Part shown: one piece after another, positions 8,330 to 17,001 of the stretch
Layout of the letters: the number at the start of each line of letters is the position of its first letter
Numbering within the stretch: position 1 is the first letter of the stretch
NCBI RefSeq assembly: GCF_001870735.1
Contig: NZ_MORL01000002.1
Span: forward strand, 248,001-312,000
DNA: 64,000 nucleotides
DNA from: Arsenicibacter rosenii
GTDB taxonomy: Bacteria > Bacteroidota > Bacteroidia > Cytophagales > Spirosomataceae
Direction of reading: 5' to 3'
Notes under the pieces: model-generated
Database searches by the model: none
What the model saw: only the letters and a program-made list of their open reading frames with translations
What the model was told of the DNA's origin: nothing
Position numbers and translations under genes: made by a program

Positions 8330-8449
8330 GCGCTTGATCTTGAAATTTTTGCAGGTCGTGGTTTAGTAACAAATTGATTGTCAATCCAGAATTAGTTTCT
8401 TTATGTGTTAGATCGCCAATCGGGAAGGAGGTTTAATGCGTGGTTTAAC

Positions 8450-8512
8450 TATAAGAAGACAAATAGCTGGATACGTCAGATAAATACGTAACGGGCCATT
8501 TGCCTTCTTATA
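8450..8512. repeat. Imperfect inverted repeat between bamA and ompH
   Basis: An 18-base arm at 8450-8467 (TATAAGAAGACAAATAGC) pairs with 8495-8512 with two mismatches. It lies in the 210-base spacer between bamA and the first ompH gene. There is no T tract on the minus strand, so an mRNA processing or stability hairpin is as likely as a terminator. Confidence 0.4.
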
Positions 8513-8539
8513 ATACAAAACGAATGGTTGTTTAATTTC

Positions 8540-11152
8540 TTATCGGAACTGTTGACCGATGGTAAAGTGGAACTGCCCGGTATTCGCTTTCTGAACGCCT
8601 GGCAGCGCATCGAAGCCCCACCCGTAGTCAATACCGATCAGACCAAAGGCCGGCATGAAAATACGGGCGCCGGCACCGGCTGAACGCTTGATATCAAATG
8701 GGTTAAACTGTTTGTAGCTCCCCCAGTTGTTACCCCCTTCAACGAAGCCCAGCACAAAGATGGTTGCCGATGGGTTCAGTGAAACCGGATAGCGTAATTC
8801 CATCACGTACTTGTTATATACGACCCCACCCTGGCTTGCCTGGTTGGCATCAACCGTCCGGTTGTTGTCGGCGGTATATACACGGCGATCCGGATAGCCA
8901 CGCAGACCGATGATGTCCTGCGCCAGTGCAAAAACACCCTGACCGGCCAGCCCTGAACCACCTAACACGAAGCGTTCGAATGGTCCGATTTCGGTGCGTT
9001 TATTATAGCTTCCCAGGAAGCCCATGTGGGCGCGGGCACTTAAGACCAGCTTCCCGACGACGGTCTGATACCAGGTTGCGTCGAACATCCATTTGTGGTA
9101 TTCTACAAACTTGAACCGGTCTTCGGATGACGGCTTGTAATCGGCCGGACGGAAGACCGAATACGGTGGCGTAAACGAGCCGCTTACCGAGAATGTAGAG
9201 CCCGAACGCGGGAACTGCGGGTTATCGACACTGTTCCGGGCCAGCGTGGTGTTGAACGTAAAGTTGTTCGACCGGCCGTTGCGGTAACCGTTATAGAACA
9301 GGTCAATATTGTTGAGGTTATACCGCTGATAAGTCAGGGAGTGGTTCAGCGTAAAGAAGTCATCCGGCTTTTTCAGCTGACGGCCTAACCCGATCGTAAT
9401 CGCCGTGTTATCGTAGGCACCAACGGCGGTGGCACCCCGTGCGCCCCGCGTATAGAAATCCAGACCATACTGCCGGTATACCGTATGGCTCATGCTTACC
9501 GATAACGCATTAGGCTTGCGGCCACCCAGCCATGGTTCCACAAAAGACAAGGTATACGTCTGGAATTGCTTTCCGTTGGCCTGGAAACGCAGCGATACCC
9601 GCTGACCGTCGCCCGATGGCAGTGGCCGCCATGAGCTCAGATTACCGATGTTTTTCGCCGAGAAGTTGTTGAAGGTCAGCCCCAGGGTACCGACGAAACC
9701 GATGAAGCCACCCCAGCCGCCGGAAAGCTCAATCTGGTCAGATGGCTTTTCTTCAACTGTATATTCAATGTCTACCGTACCGTCTGGCTGCGGAATCGGC
9801 TGGATACCGATTTTTTCAGGATCGAAATAACCCAGCGTCGCTAATTCGCGCTGCGTCCGGATCAGGTTTGTTTTTGAGAACTTCTGACCTGGCAGCGTCC
9901 GGATCTGACGCATGACCACGTGATCGCTCGTTTTCGAGTTGCCGTTCAGGATAATGCGGTTGATCGTTGCCTGCTTTCCTTCGAAAATCCGGATTTCAAG
10001 GTCGATAGAGTCCCCCTCGATGGTCCGCTCAATGGGCGAAGCGCTGTAATACAGGTAACCATCATCCATATATAATGAACTCAGATCCTGACCGGGGTTA
10101 CCGTTCAGTTTTTTCTCCAGCTCTTCTGTATTATAAACATCCCCTTTGCGTACACCCAGCACCTCACGCAGACGTGTATCCGGATAGAGGTAGTTGCCTT
10201 CGAAGTCGATGTTACGGATGTAATACTTGCGGCCTTCGTTCAGGTTCAGCACCAGATCAATGGTTTTACTGCCGTTGTTGATCACCGAATCTTTTTCGAT
10301 GACCGCATCGCGGTAGCCCAGTTTGTTATAGTACTCAATGAGTTTCTGCTTGTCTTCTTCGTATTTTTTCGGAACGAATTTCGACGGGGAGAACACCCGG
10401 CCGAAACGCATCTGTTTGGTACTCTTCATTTTCAGACGCACCTTCGACTCATCGAGTTCAGAGCGTCCGACAAACTGAATGTTGTGAATTTTGACTTTAG
10501 GCCCTTTGTCAATCTGCACACGCATGGTTGCGTTGTTGCGGCTGCTATCGGGAATTGTTGTAATTTTTACCTTGGTATTGAGGAAGCCTTTTTCAACGAA
10601 AAACTTCCGCACCGACATCTGGGTGTTTTTTACCACCGTTGTCGTGATGATTTTACCAATGTTCAGTTTCACCTTATCCTTCAGTGATTCCTGTTCGCCT
10701 TTGCGGATACCGACAAAGTTAACCCTGAACAGACGAGGCCGTTCTTTAACAGCAAAATTGAGGGCTATTTTACCATCCTGCACGTTGGTCGCAAACAGTT
10801 CAACTTCCTCGAGAAGGCCGGAGTCCATCAGTTTCCGGATGGCAGAGCCCTGCGCTTCACCCGGAATCCGGATTTTGTCGCCTACTTTCAGGCCCGACAG
10901 CGAGACCAGGGAGTTAGGATCCAGAAAGCGGGTTCCTGTTACGGTAAGACCACCGATTTCGTAATCTTTCGGATCAGCATAGTTGGTCAGTTCGTTTGTA
11001 GGGGTAGGGGCAGCTGCCCGCGGCGCGGCACCGACACCTACCCTGACCTGGGCAAAAGAGGCTATTGGCAACAAACCAATGGCTAAAACGCTAACGCTGA
11101 GCCAGTTTTTGAGGTTAAGCACGATGTAATTGTATGTTAAAAGCTTTGTCAT
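8540..11152 (-). CDS. bamA: Outer membrane protein assembly factor BamA
   Basis: 870 residues. Central component of the BAM machine that folds beta-barrels into the outer membrane. After an N-terminal hydrophobic signal region, residues about 55-480 hold successive POTRA domains (for example IGGLTVTGTRFLDPNSL and YIRNIDFEGNYLYPD starts), and the remainder is a 16-strand barrel ending in FHFTIGQQFR. The loop-6 motif GLRGYPD, equivalent to the conserved VRGF/Y motif, is present. It starts 14 bases after uppS on the same strand and precedes two Skp-like chaperones, forming an outer-membrane biogenesis operon. ATG start at 11152; the exact signal peptide is unusually long (about 34 residues), so a later start is possible. 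Confidence 0.95.
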   Translation of the reverse strand: MTKLLTYNYIVLNLKNWLSVSVLAIGLLPIASFAQVRVGVGAAPRAAAPTPTNELTNYADPKDYEIGGLTVTGTRFLDPNSLVSLSGLKVGDKIRIPGEAQGSAIRKLMDSGLLEEVELFATNVQDGKIALNFAVKERPRLFRVNFVGIRKGEQESLKDKVKLNIGKIITTTVVKNTQMSVRKFFVEKGFLNTKVKITTIPDSSRNNATMRVQIDKGPKVKIHNIQFVGRSELDESKVRLKMKSTKQMRFGRVFSPSKFVPKKYEEDKQKLIEYYNKLGYRDAVIEKDSVINNGSKTIDLVLNLNEGRKYYIRNIDFEGNYLYPDTRLREVLGVRKGDVYNTEELEKKLNGNPGQDLSSLYMDDGYLYYSASPIERTIEGDSIDLEIRIFEGKQATINRIILNGNSKTSDHVVMRQIRTLPGQKFSKTNLIRTQRELATLGYFDPEKIGIQPIPQPDGTVDIEYTVEEKPSDQIELSGGWGGFIGFVGTLGLTFNNFSAKNIGNLSSWRPLPSGDGQRVSLRFQANGKQFQTYTLSFVEPWLGGRKPNALSVSMSHTVYRQYGLDFYTRGARGATAVGAYDNTAITIGLGRQLKKPDDFFTLNHSLTYQRYNLNNIDLFYNGYRNGRSNNFTFNTTLARNSVDNPQFPRSGSTFSVSGSFTPPYSVFRPADYKPSSEDRFKFVEYHKWMFDATWYQTVVGKLVLSARAHMGFLGSYNKRTEIGPFERFVLGGSGLAGQGVFALAQDIIGLRGYPDRRVYTADNNRTVDANQASQGGVVYNKYVMELRYPVSLNPSATIFVLGFVEGGNNWGSYKQFNPFDIKRSAGAGARIFMPAFGLIGIDYGWGFDALPGVQKANTGQFHFTIGQQFR

Positions 11153-11166
11153 CCAGTCTTTAACCG

Positions 11167-11904
11167 TTATTTCACCAACTGCTCACTGGTTTTACCGAAG
11201 CGCCGCTCGCGGCCCTGGTAGGTGAGAATGGCTTCATAGAGGTGTTCCCGGCGGAAATCGGGCCAAAGCACGTCGGGCATATAAAATTCGGAATAGGCCA
11301 GTTGCCACAGCAAAAAGTTGCTGATACGCATCTCGCCGCTCGTCCGGATCATCAGTTCAGGATCAGGCATGTCGCGTGTGCACAGGTGCCGGCTGAAAAC
11401 CTCCTCCGTAATCTGGTCCGGCTGCAGTGTTCCGGCTGCTACCTCAGCCGCAAGCTGCCGGGTCGCTTCCAGAATTTCCCAGCGGCCGCTGTAACTCAGA
11501 GCCAGTACCAGCGTCAGGCCGGTATTGCCCTTCGTGGCGTCGATGGCTTCCTGCAGTTCACGCTGACAATCCCTGGGGAGGCTGGCTGTATGGCCAATGG
11601 TCGCCAGGCGCACATTGTTATCCATCAGTGTTTTCAGCTCTCCGCCAATCGTATGCACCAGCAGTTGCATCAGCGCGTCGACCTCGAATTTCGGGCGATT
11701 CCAGTTTTCGGTCGAGAAGGCATACAGGGTCAGGTACTGAACGCCGAGTTCAGCGCACCCTTCTGTAACTTCCCGGACAGCCTTAATGGCATTACGGTGG
11801 CCGAATACCCGTGCTGCACCCTGTCGCTTGGCCCAGCGTCCGTTTCCGTCCATGATAACGGCAATGTGCTTAGGCAGATTGCGCGGGTCGATGTGTTCCT
11901 TCAT
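11167..11904 (-). CDS. uppS: Isoprenyl transferase (undecaprenyl diphosphate synthase)
   Basis: 245 residues, standard family length. Makes undecaprenyl diphosphate, the lipid carrier for peptidoglycan and surface glycans, by cis-addition of isopentenyl units. AVIMDGNGRWAKRQG near the N-terminus carries the catalytic Asp19 and substrate-binding residues. FSTENWNRP and the C-terminal RTSGEMRISNFLLWQ motif are also intact. First gene of the envelope operon running uppS-bamA-ompH-ompH. Confidence 0.96.
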   Translation of the reverse strand: MKEHIDPRNLPKHIAVIMDGNGRWAKRQGAARVFGHRNAIKAVREVTEGCAELGVQYLTLYAFSTENWNRPKFEVDALMQLLVHTIGGELKTLMDNNVRLATIGHTASLPRDCQRELQEAIDATKGNTGLTLVLALSYSGRWEILEATRQLAAEVAAGTLQPDQITEEVFSRHLCTRDMPDPELMIRTSGEMRISNFLLWQLAYSEFYMPDVLWPDFRREHLYEAILTYQGRERRFGKTSEQLVK

Positions 11905-12074
11905 GCAGAAACCCGTCTTTTAAGTTTTTTTAACGCAGGGACAATAATTTCAGACCTTACACGTGGACTATTTTAGTGAAGGGATAATGCCGTAAGAATA
12001 AATCCCCGGCCTGATCACCCTTAAAAGAGTCTTCATTGTGTTGATCTGTCAGTACCCAGCTGAAAATGAGTTGG

Positions 12075-12082
12075 CAAATTTA
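12075..12082 (-). promoter_or_regulatory. Promoter -7 element for uppS operon
   Basis: On the minus strand this reads TAAATTTG, matching the Bacteroidota TAnnTTTG consensus, about 170 bases upstream of the uppS start. No clear -33 TTG was found. Confidence 0.35.
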
Positions 12083-12163
12083 CGGAAATGTAGGGGGAAT
12101 AAAAATAGACTAACCGAATAGGGAATGGCATCTATCTACGTTAGAAGTATTAAGTTTTAGTAA

Positions 12164-12171
12164 TAGTTTTG
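12164..12171 (+). promoter_or_regulatory. Promoter -7 element for FAS1 gene
   Basis: TAGTTTTG matches TAnnTTTG and lies about 95 bases before the ATG at 12266. Confidence 0.4.
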
Positions 12172-12265
12172 CTGATTATTCAGTATCATTGGTGCTGATT
12201 TGCATATTGGGCACGTTCTGGTCCCATAACACATAGTCACCTGGTTGAAAAACACACGATTATTT

Positions 12266-13243
12266 ATGCGCATTGCTCGTAATCCGTTCGTAAAAGCCCT
12301 TGCCGTAGGGGTGCTGGTTAGTGGTATTCTTTTTGGTTGTAAGAAAGACGGCGAAACCGGAGGGGGAGGAACTGCCCAGCCTAAGACCGCGGCTGATGTT
12401 GTTAAAGAAGACGCTAACTACAGCATTTTTCAGGCGGCACTGACCCGCGCTAACCTGACCGATGCGCTGAAAGCGACCAACCTGACCGTTTTCCTGCCCA
12501 ATAACGCAGCCTTCCAGGCCTCGGGTTTTGCCGACGCGGCCGCTATCTCGGCCTTGCCGGTGGCTACGGCCGAAAGTATTGTCAATTATCATGTCCTGAA
12601 CGGAAAAGTTGCCGTTGCTGATATTCCGGGCGGAACAAATGTGTCGGTGCAAACCAAAGGCGGACAGTCGGCTTATATTACAAAAACAACAAGTGGTACG
12701 GTAGCGACAGTAAGCATAAACGGGGCAAAAGTGGTAACACCGGATGTGCAGTCGGCTAATGGCATTCTGCATGTCATCGACCGGGTGCTGGTTCCGCCAA
12801 CAACAACTATGCTTGATGCCGCCAAAGCTGACCCCGCCAATTTCTCGCTGGTAGTGGCGGCGATAAACCGTGCATCAACTGTCAATCCGACATTGACCTT
12901 ATTGCTCAGCAGCAGTACCTCCGCACCCGTAACGGTTTTCCTGCCGGATAATGCTGCCATGACGGCGGCAGGATTGACCGCAGCTGCAATCAACAGCCTG
13001 TCACCAACGGCTCTGTCGGCGCTGATGTCCTATCATACTACCAACTCACTGCTGTTTTCCAGCCAGCTGGCTGCCGGTCAGCTGCTTATGTTTAGCGGCG
13101 GTAAGGTGACCGTAACTGCCTCAGCAACAGGAACGGCTACGCTGAAAGGCACCAAAAATACAACAGCAGTCAACATTAAGCGGGCAAACTGGCTGACCAC
13201 AAACGGTATTATTCATGTCATTGATCAGGTGTTGCAGCAATAA
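12266..13243 (+). CDS. Lipoprotein with two fasciclin (FAS1) domains
   Basis: 325 residues from the ATG at 12266; the frame continues to a TTG at 12245, which is less likely. The N-terminus is a signal peptide with a lipobox (ILFGC) and a Gly-rich linker after it. Two FAS1 domains follow, at about residues 38-180 and 190-325; each has the conserved LTVFLPNNAAF / VTVFLPDNAAM box and a closing NGILHVIDRVL or NGIIHVIDQVL box. FAS1 domains mediate adhesion or bind small ligands; the specific role here is unknown. Flanked by its own promoter element and terminator, so probably a single-gene transcript. Confidence 0.9.
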   Translation: MRIARNPFVKALAVGVLVSGILFGCKKDGETGGGGTAQPKTAADVVKEDANYSIFQAALTRANLTDALKATNLTVFLPNNAAFQASGFADAAAISALPVATAESIVNYHVLNGKVAVADIPGGTNVSVQTKGGQSAYITKTTSGTVATVSINGAKVVTPDVQSANGILHVIDRVLVPPTTTMLDAAKADPANFSLVVAAINRASTVNPTLTLLLSSSTSAPVTVFLPDNAAMTAAGLTAAAINSLSPTALSALMSYHTTNSLLFSSQLAAGQLLMFSGGKVTVTASATGTATLKGTKNTTAVNIKRANWLTTNGIIHVIDQVLQQ

Positions 13244-13273
13244 GGCTGATACCTGACCAACAGACTTATTGCG

Positions 13274-13301
13274 ATGGCCGGAGCACTGCTCCGGCCATTT
13301 T
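13274..13301 (+). terminator. Terminator after FAS1 gene
   Basis: Stem ATGGCCGGAGCA / TGCTCCGGCCAT at 13274-13298 followed by TTTT. Confidence 0.85.
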
Positions 13302-13382
13302 TATGTAGTTGGCCATGCATTTTCCAACCTTTTTGCAACGCTGTGGGTCATCAATGCGTAATTTTGTAAAAAAACGCGCGTA

Positions 13383-14252
13383 ATGAAGAGTTCCTTTTTA
13401 ATGCTGGCCAGTGGCATGCTCATGCTCCTTGGCCTGAACGCATGTAATCTGAATCAGGTAGATTCATCTCAGGCTGTATACGACGAAGATCTGAAAGAGA
13501 TCGACGCCTATGCAACTACCCAAAAATTAAATGGCAAACAGACCGCCTCAGGGCTATACTTCGTAATCACAAAAAGTGTTCCATCCAGCAAGAAACCGTC
13601 GTTAGGCGAAGAGGTGATGTTTACCTACAAACTGTCGCTGCTGAACGGTACCGTTGTTGACAGCACAGCGAAACCGGCCTTTTATCCATTTGGGCTGGGT
13701 GCTTTACTGCCGGGCCTGGAAGAAGGGTTGTCACTGATGGGCGAGGGAGAAACGGCTATTCTCCTGCTGCCATCTGCGTTGGCCTATGGTACGCAGGGTA
13801 ATTCGAAAGTACCGGCTAACTCGGTGATTCGGTTTGATGTGCAATTGATCCGCTCCCGCACCGAAGATCAGCAAATCGACGACTATATCGTCGAAAAAGG
13901 CTATAAGCTGACAAATAAATCAACGACAGGTCTTCGGATTATAAAGACGCTGGAAAATCCGACAGGAGCTGCATTAGCAACGAATCAGACGGTAACGGTG
14001 AAGTATGCCGGCCGTACATTCCGCGGATCAAGTGATTTCGATGCCGGAACATTGTCTATGATTCTCGGCCTCCGTCAGGTTGTCTCCGGGTTTGAAGAAG
14101 GTGTGGGTCAGCTTCGGGTAGGGGAGAAGGCAACGATCATATTCCCGTCGTCGCTGGGCTATGGTTCACAGGGTCGTGCGAACAACGGAGTCTATGTAAT
14201 TCCGCCGTATGCACCGCTCGTCTTTGACATTGAAATCGTTTCTGCGAAATAG
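13383..14252 (+). CDS. FKBP-type peptidyl-prolyl isomerase lipoprotein, two domains
   Basis: 289 residues. Lipobox LNAC places the mature lipidated Cys at 21, so the protein acts in the periplasm tethered to a membrane. Domain 1 (about 55-160) has the FKBP core: VMFTYKLSLLNGTVVDST, LLPGLEEGLSLMGEGETA and LPSALAYG. Domain 2 (about 185-288) repeats it with VTVKYAGRTF, VVSGFEEGVGQLRVGEKA and FPSSLGYG followed by PPYAPLVFDIEI. It is likely to speed prolyl isomerisation during folding of exported proteins. Tandem FKBP lipoproteins are common in Bacteroidota. Followed by a hairpin that abuts the photolyase gene. Confidence 0.92.
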   Translation: MKSSFLMLASGMLMLLGLNACNLNQVDSSQAVYDEDLKEIDAYATTQKLNGKQTASGLYFVITKSVPSSKKPSLGEEVMFTYKLSLLNGTVVDSTAKPAFYPFGLGALLPGLEEGLSLMGEGETAILLLPSALAYGTQGNSKVPANSVIRFDVQLIRSRTEDQQIDDYIVEKGYKLTNKSTTGLRIIKTLENPTGAALATNQTVTVKYAGRTFRGSSDFDAGTLSMILGLRQVVSGFEEGVGQLRVGEKATIIFPSSLGYGSQGRANNGVYVIPPYAPLVFDIEIVSAK

Positions 14253-14290
14253 GCAGATCGCTAAAACAATACAATAGTGGTATGGTTTAA

Positions 14291-14337
14291 AGAGTTTGAG
14301 CCACAGCCTCAATGCTGGGTGATCAAACTCTTTTTTT
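14291..14337 (+). terminator. Terminator abutting the photolyase start codon
   Basis: Stem AGAGTTTGA at 14291-14299 pairs with TCAAACTCT at 14323-14331, with a smaller inner stem, and is followed by T residues that run directly into the ATG at 14338. It should end the FKBP transcript, but it occupies the whole ribosome-binding region of the next gene. Confidence 0.65.
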
Positions 14338-15645
14338 ATGTCCGAACCTGTATCTGTTGTCTGGCTTCGCCGGGATTTACGCTTACACGACAATGCGGCA
14401 CTCTACCATGCACTTACATCTGGCCGCAAGGTTATCGTTCTCTTTATTTTTGACCGCCTTATTCTGAATCAGCTCGACGACCGGGCCGATCAGCGTGTCG
14501 AATACATTCACACTGAAATACTGGATCTTCATGCACAGTTACGCCGGCTTGGTTCTTCGATGGTTGTCCGGTACGGTGAACCGATACTGGTCTGGCAGCA
14601 GCTGTTGAGCGAGTTTCCGGTGGAGGAAGTATTTGCCAACCGCGATTATGAGGTCTATGCAAAAGAGCGTGACCAGGCCGTCAGCGGGTTACTGGCCGAA
14701 CATGGCATTGCCTTTCAGGCATACAAGGATCAGGCTATTTTTGATCATGATGAAATTCTGACGGGTAGCAATACACCATACACCGTTTTCACGCCTTACA
14801 GCCGTAAGTGGCTGGACAAACTCAATACATTTTATCTGAAATCATACCCGACCGAACGTTATTTCGACGCTTTTCTGCCGCTGGATGAGCAACCGGTGAT
14901 CGGCCTGGAGGCGATGGATTTTAAACCTGCCCAAAAGCCATTTCCGGGGAAAACAGTTAGCGACAGTCTACTGAAACACTACCAGCAAACCCGCGATTTC
15001 CCGGCACAGAAAGGCACATCGGAACTGAGCCTGCACCTCCGGTTCGGAACTATCAGTATCCGGGAACTGGCCCGACAGGCACAGGCTGCCAGTGCCACCT
15101 ATCTCAACGAGTTGTGCTGGCGCGACTTTTATTTTCAGGTCTTGCACCACTTCCCGCACGTTGAGCGAGAATCGTTCCGCCGGGAATATGATGCCATACC
15201 GTGGCGGAATAATGAGGCTGAGTTTGAGAAATGGTGTAACGGGCAGACGGGCTATCCGCTGGTTGATGCCGGCATGCGGCAACTAAACGAAAGCGGCTGG
15301 ATGCACAATCGTGTCCGGATGGTCGTCGCCAGCTTTTTGTGTAAACACCTGTTGATAGACTGGCGGTGGGGCGAGGCATATTTCGCTAAAAAGCTTCGGG
15401 ATTATGACTTGTCGGCCAACAACGGCGGCTGGCAATGGGCAGCCGGAACCGGTACGGATGCGGCTCCTTACTTCCGCGTGTTTAACCCCACAGAACAGGC
15501 AAAAAAGTTTGACCCGAAAGGCGAATACATCCGGCGGTGGGTACCCGAGTACAACAGCCTTGGGTATGTCAGGCCCATTGTCGATCATGCCATGGCCCGG
15601 CAACGCGCCATTGATACATACCGGACAACACTCAAGGGAGAATAA
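14338..15645 (+). CDS. Deoxyribodipyrimidine photolyase (cryptochrome/photolyase family)
   Basis: 435 residues. Light-dependent repair of cyclobutane pyrimidine dimers using FAD. The N-terminal Rossmann half begins with VVWLRRDLRLHDNAAL, a near-invariant opening that supports this start. The C-terminal FAD-binding half contains LCWRDFYFQVLHHFP, NESGWMHNRVRMVVASFL and ANNGGWQWAAGTGTDAAPYF, followed by FNPTEQAKKFDP. These fit class I CPD photolyases, though some cryptochromes share them. The T tract of an upstream hairpin touches the start codon, so translation initiation may be unusual or depend on RNA structure. It is convergent with the lytic transglycosylase gene across a shared terminator. 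Confidence 0.93.
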   Translation: MSEPVSVVWLRRDLRLHDNAALYHALTSGRKVIVLFIFDRLILNQLDDRADQRVEYIHTEILDLHAQLRRLGSSMVVRYGEPILVWQQLLSEFPVEEVFANRDYEVYAKERDQAVSGLLAEHGIAFQAYKDQAIFDHDEILTGSNTPYTVFTPYSRKWLDKLNTFYLKSYPTERYFDAFLPLDEQPVIGLEAMDFKPAQKPFPGKTVSDSLLKHYQQTRDFPAQKGTSELSLHLRFGTISIRELARQAQAASATYLNELCWRDFYFQVLHHFPHVERESFRREYDAIPWRNNEAEFEKWCNGQTGYPLVDAGMRQLNESGWMHNRVRMVVASFLCKHLLIDWRWGEAYFAKKLRDYDLSANNGGWQWAAGTGTDAAPYFRVFNPTEQAKKFDPKGEYIRRWVPEYNSLGYVRPIVDHAMARQRAIDTYRTTLKGE

Positions 15646-15648
15646 AAA

Positions 15649-15677
15649 AAGAGGGGACTGCCAGGCAGCCCCCTCTT
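15649..15677. terminator. Bidirectional terminator, photolyase / transglycosylase
   Basis: AAGAGGGG...CCCCTCTT outer stem with an inner CTGCC / GGCAG stem. An A7 run precedes it, giving a T tract for the minus-strand gene that ends at 15682; the plus side has only a short T tract. Confidence 0.75.
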
Positions 15678-15681
15678 GTCA

Positions 15682-16740
15682 TTACACCCATTCCCATTGG
15701 TGAACAGGCCGTAAGGTAAGTCCCCGGCGCCAGCGCAGGAAGCGTGGCCGGCGGAAACGAAGTACAACCAGGCCAAGCAGCTTTTTGATAGGCAGGCTGG
15801 ACTTCGATGCCGCTAAATCGCTGTCATCGTCGTCGCCTCCTAAGGCACTTGCCAGCCAGCGCTCTACCGCTGATGGTTCGCCCCATAAAGCTGTGTTAAC
15901 CCGCGGGCCCCATGTGCGGCTCGAAAACAGGTCTGCTTCCTGGCGTTTCTCTGCATCCATTGCTTCGTCTCTCGATTTCTTGTCGAGGGTGGCAGCGGCC
16001 AGCCAGCGTGGCAACGGACGAGTCAGGAAATTAATGGTCCGTTGCGATAAGAGCAGCCGATACTGATTCGGATTGGATAACAGCTCTTTATACGCCAGGA
16101 CACGGAATAAATACTGGTTGGTTTCACGGTGCAGCCGCAGCCGGTAGTAGTTTTTATGCTGTTGGCTGCTGATCCGTTTCTGGACGTGGGTCAGCCCGCT
16201 GTTGTAGGCGGCAGCTACCAGGGTCCAGGAACCAAGCTCACGATGAAGGTCAAGCAGATATTTACAAACAGCAACTGTTGCTTTCTGCAGATTATACCGT
16301 TCATCTACGTTTCGGGAGACCTTCAGCCCCAGGGCTCGTGCAGTACCCGGCATTAGCTGCCAGTATCCGGAAGCACCTTTTGGGGATACACAATCATTGA
16401 CAAGCTCACTCTCGGCCAATGGCAGATAGCGGAAATCGCGGGGAATACCATATTCCTCCAGGATTGGGTCAATGATCGGGAAGAAAACAGCAGAGCGTTT
16501 TCTCAGGTCATACAAACATTCCTCCTGCTTACTAAAGGATTGCAGGGTTGTCATCCAGCGGCGGCTTACGCCTGGTTGGCCGACTGGTACTTCTTCACCA
16601 CAAAAGAACACCGGAAACACTCGATGGAGTGTGTCAACGTTCATCAATGAAGGAGAGTTCAATCCATGATGACCGACTAAAACTTGATTAGTGTCGGCCT
16701 TGATCATGGCTGGCATTGCAACCGATTTCGTGATTGCCAT
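15682..16740 (-). CDS. Lytic transglycosylase (SLT domain, MltD-like)
   Basis: 352 residues from the ATG at 16740; a TTG ten codons upstream (16770) is the alternative and would lengthen the N-terminal hydrophobic segment. Cleaves peptidoglycan glycan strands by intramolecular transglycosylation. The SLT catalytic region is plain: YLPLAESELVNDCVSPKGAS with the catalytic Glu in AESEL, then GYWQLMPGTARALGL and VAAAYNSGLTHVQKRI. No LysM repeats are present. The C-terminal 60 residues are basic and Arg-rich (RFRRPRFLRWRRG), which could bind the wall or membranes, after an acidic GGDDDDSD stretch. Confidence 0.88.
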   Translation of the reverse strand: MAITKSVAMPAMIKADTNQVLVGHHGLNSPSLMNVDTLHRVFPVFFCGEEVPVGQPGVSRRWMTTLQSFSKQEECLYDLRKRSAVFFPIIDPILEEYGIPRDFRYLPLAESELVNDCVSPKGASGYWQLMPGTARALGLKVSRNVDERYNLQKATVAVCKYLLDLHRELGSWTLVAAAYNSGLTHVQKRISSQQHKNYYRLRLHRETNQYLFRVLAYKELLSNPNQYRLLLSQRTINFLTRPLPRWLAAATLDKKSRDEAMDAEKRQEADLFSSRTWGPRVNTALWGEPSAVERWLASALGGDDDDSDLAASKSSLPIKKLLGLVVLRFRRPRFLRWRRGLTLRPVHQWEWV

Positions 16741-16806
16741 GACCAGTGATAGTCCTATTTGTTTAATCAAAGCGTCAGGTATTTGTTGTGGTTTAATCTG
16801 ACAATA

Positions 16807-16830
16807 AAGCCCGTCGTTTCGAACGGGCTT
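16807..16830 (-). terminator. Terminator of the trehalase gene
   Basis: Stem AAGCCCGT / ACGGGCTT around an eight-base loop, with TTTATTG following on the minus strand. It lies about 170 bases after the trehalase stop. Confidence 0.6.
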
Positions 16831-17001
16831 ACAATTCAGAAAAACGAAATTACCTGATAATCTGGTATGTTCAAAATTTAAGATCTAAGAATTATCCAAT
16901 GGTCCGGCCATCTAAATAGGAGGTTTTCCTGCTTTTGGCCAAAATAAACAAAAATAAACAAACGCCGGATTCCTGTTATTTTACAGAAAAACGAACTTCG
17001 C

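Larger units (their letters stand above)
11905..12265. other. Divergent intergenic region between uppS and FAS1 gene
   Basis: About 360 bases between divergent genes, with no credible gene. It holds outward-facing TAnnTTTG promoter elements for both sides (listed separately) and otherwise AT-rich, unstructured sequence. Confidence 0.6.
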
